Shown here piece by piece: positions 62,463-64,000 of a DNA stretch of 64,000 nt. Each line of letters opens with the position of its first letter. Positions within the stretch are counted from its first letter, which is position 1. The stretch is from Streptomyces rubradiris. GTDB taxonomy: Bacteria; Actinomycetota; Actinomycetes; Streptomycetales; Streptomycetaceae. The DNA is taken from the NCBI RefSeq assembly GCF_016860525.1, contig NZ_BNEA01000001.1, positions 1 through 64,000 on the forward strand, written 5' to 3'. The position numbers were made by a program, and so were the translations under genes. The notes beneath the pieces are model-generated. The model worked only from the letters and a program-made list of their open reading frames with translations, searched no databases and was not told the origin of the DNA.

Positions 62463-63732
62463 GCTGCCGGACGGCCGAGGACGGCTGTGACAGGTCGATC
62501 GCCCGGTCCACGTCCGCGGGGCGGAGCACTCGCAGGATGCCTTCGAGGAGGTAGTAGTCGGCGTAGGGCAGCGAGATCTCGATGCCGTCCTCCCCCGGAC
62601 GGTTGCGGGTGCAGCGGGCCACGACCGCCTCCGCCCGGGCCGAGTTCCTGGTCAGGCACGTCTCCGCGAGCGCGGTGAGGATGCGCAGCGCCACGTCCCG
62701 GTAGGCGCGCCGGCCGGTCGCCGCGTGCAGGTCCAGCAGGCCGCACGCCATGACGGCCCCGGCGGAGGCGTCCTTGATGTCGTACGGCTGCTGCGGCGCC
62801 CGGTAGTCCCAGACGGGAACGTGGTCCGGGGTCAGCGCCTCGATGGCGTAGTCGGCGAGTCTGCGCGCGGTGTCCCGGAACCCGGTGTCGCCGGTCCTGC
62901 GGTACATGGTGGTGAACCCGTAGATGCCCCACGCCTGCCCCCGCGACCAGCAGGAGGAGGCGGCGTAGCCCTGCACCGTGGCGGGGCCGAGGGGCGCGCC
63001 GGTGTCCGGGTCGAAGTCGTACACGTGCGGGGTCGAGCCGTCCGGGCGGGGGAAGACACGCTGGGCGGTCTTCGCGTGCGCCACCGCGATGTCCAGGTAG
63101 GCGGGGTCACCGGTCTCCCTGCTCGCGAACGCCAGCAGGTCCAGGTTCATCATCGTGTCGATGATGACGCGGCCGGCGTTGGCGGTGTCGTGCAGCGCGC
63201 CCCACGCCCGGATGAACCCGCCGCGCGGGTTGTAGCGCCGTACCAGGGAGTCCGCCGCGCGTAGGGCGCCGGTGCGCCACTCGTCGTCACCGGTCAGCCG
63301 CCAGGCGGTGACCCAGGAGGGGTAGAAGAGGAAACCCAGGTCGTGGGTGGTGGTGTCGGTCTGGCGGGGGGCCAGGTTCCGGGCCGACTCCACCGCCCGG
63401 GCGCGGAAGGTGTCGTCCCCGCTGTACAGGTACGCCATCCACAGCGTCCCGGGCCAGAAGCCGCCCACCCAGTCCCCGCCGCGCGAGTACGTCCACTTCT
63501 CGAACTTGGTGCCGACCGGGAAGCCGGTCACGCGGGGCGCCACTGCGCGGACCTTCGCCACCGCGTAGTCCGCGGCAGCGCTCAGCGCACGCGGAATCGC
63601 GCCCGTCCCCGCCGGTCCGGCCGCCCCCGCGGGTCCGGCCGCCGCCGCGGGTGCCGCCGACGCCTCCGTGGCCGGTCCCACGGCCGCCGCACCCGCCGCC
63701 GTGACCAGCAGCGCACGCCGGGAAACGCTCAT
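62419..63732 (-). CDS. GH88-family unsaturated glucuronyl hydrolase, Tat-exported
   Basis: 437 aa. The N-terminus is a twin-arginine-type signal (SVSRRALLVTAAGAAAVG, cleavage probably after ASA). The mature part has the (alpha/alpha)6-barrel features of GH88: HDLGFLFYPSW and IDTMMNLDLL, which carry the two catalytic aspartates, and SSCWSRGQAWGIYGF. It removes unsaturated uronic acids from products of polysaccharide lyases. ATG at 63732 has GGGAGG upstream. Upstream region has a perfect palindrome. Flanking catabolic gene, unrelated to the polyketide. Confidence 0.9.
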   Translation of the reverse strand: MSVSRRALLVTAAGAAAVGPATEASAAPAAAAGPAGAAGPAGTGAIPRALSAAADYAVAKVRAVAPRVTGFPVGTKFEKWTYSRGGDWVGGFWPGTLWMAYLYSGDDTFRARAVESARNLAPRQTDTTTHDLGFLFYPSWVTAWRLTGDDEWRTGALRAADSLVRRYNPRGGFIRAWGALHDTANAGRVIIDTMMNLDLLAFASRETGDPAYLDIAVAHAKTAQRVFPRPDGSTPHVYDFDPDTGAPLGPATVQGYAASSCWSRGQAWGIYGFTTMYRRTGDTGFRDTARRLADYAIEALTPDHVPVWDYRAPQQPYDIKDASAGAVMACGLLDLHAATGRRAYRDVALRILTALAETCLTRNSARAEAVVARCTRNRPGEDGIEISLPYADYYLLEGILRVLRPADVDRAIDLSQPSSAVRQLSRPERSVSPRVLR

Positions 63733-63818
63733 GCTCGCCCTCCCACTCCGTCGTGTTCGAGAGAAAGTCGGCTGAGCTTGGCACATCATCACATCACATG
63801 TACACCCACGTGTGCGAA

Positions 63819-63834
63819 GTTCATGTACATGAAC
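63819..63834. promoter_or_regulatory. 16-bp perfect palindrome, candidate operator for GH88
   Basis: GTTCATGTACATGAAC, perfect palindrome 87-102 bp upstream of the GH88 start in an AT-richer stretch. A second imperfect inverted repeat (CACATGTA...CGTGTG, 63795-63814) lies next to it. The form suits a GntR- or LacI-type repressor. Confidence 0.6.
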
Positions 63835-64000
63835 GAATCTGTGCATGCCCGCCGCACGGCGTGAACGCCATGAACCGCGAACCGGGCTTCGCGGACGCGC
63901 CGTTCCGAGCCGGCCGCTGCCACGCGCCACTCACCGCCCCCGCCCCGCCCCCGTCGGCCGGTGTCACCACCGCCGGTCCGCGCTCCACCGCCGCCGGGCG
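63835..64000. other. Right-edge sequence, no gene recognised
   Basis: The last 166 bases contain no open frame with coding character that I can support; the region is C-rich and may be the leader of a gene beyond the edge. Confidence 0.4.

Overview
The window is high-GC DNA (about 72-75% by eye) with strong third-position G/C bias, GTG starts, purine-rich ribosome binding sites and one rare TTA codon. This fits an actinomycete, almost certainly a Streptomyces or close relative. Most of it (1 to about 57.7 kb) is a modular type I polyketide cluster for a polyene macrolactam with a beta-amino acid starter. The last 6 kb looks like ordinary flanking chromosome.

Layout. 1-7365 (minus) is the 5' part of the first PKS gene: loading ACP, module 1 (KS-AT-DH-KR-ACP) and the start of module 2, running off the left edge. 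7458-16007 (minus) is a tightly coupled eight-gene starter operon: glutamate mutase E and S subunits, a PLP decarboxylase, two AMP ligases, a free-standing ACP, an acyltransferase and an alpha/beta-hydrolase aminopeptidase. It matches the known vicenistatin logic (VinI/H/O/N/M/L/K/J): glutamate to 3-methylaspartate, loading on the ACP, decarboxylation to 3-aminoisobutyryl-ACP, capping with an amino acid (alanine in vicenistatin), transfer to the PKS loading ACP, and later removal of the cap. 16669-19405 (plus) holds two paralogous cytochromes P450 and a 3Fe-4S ferredoxin. 19460-21081 (minus) is an SDR coupled to a type II thioesterase. 21205-26511 (minus) is a response regulator (with a TTA codon), sensor kinase, FtsX-type permease and ABC ATPase. 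26833-27099 (plus) is a small PqqD/RRE-like protein. 27194-57104 (minus) holds four PKS genes, read right to left, with six modules ending in a thioesterase. 57305-57673 is a small tautomerase at the cluster edge.

Predicted chemistry. The right-hand modules, in order, are KS-AT-DH-KR-ACP; KS-AT-KR-ACP; three KS-AT-DH-KR-ACP modules, of which the middle one has a methylmalonyl-type AT and the others malonyl-type; and a terminal KS-AT-ACP-TE with no reduction. This predicts a lactam with C3 ketone, C4-C9 triene with a methyl at C6, C11 hydroxyl and C12-C13 alkene, plus the 3-aminoisobutyrate end. At least eight modules are visible, so the ring has at least 20 members; modules off the left edge decide the true size.

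Regulation. Five promoter regions (left PKS, starter operon, P450 operon, TE-SDR operon, right PKS) carry a direct repeat close to CTAGGGGYGGYTARGGGT, which suggests one unseen pathway activator. Flanking genes (57.8-63.7 kb) are a MurJ-family flippase, a divergent LysR/EamA pair, a protein that reads as two fused histone folds, and a secreted GH88 family hydrolase.
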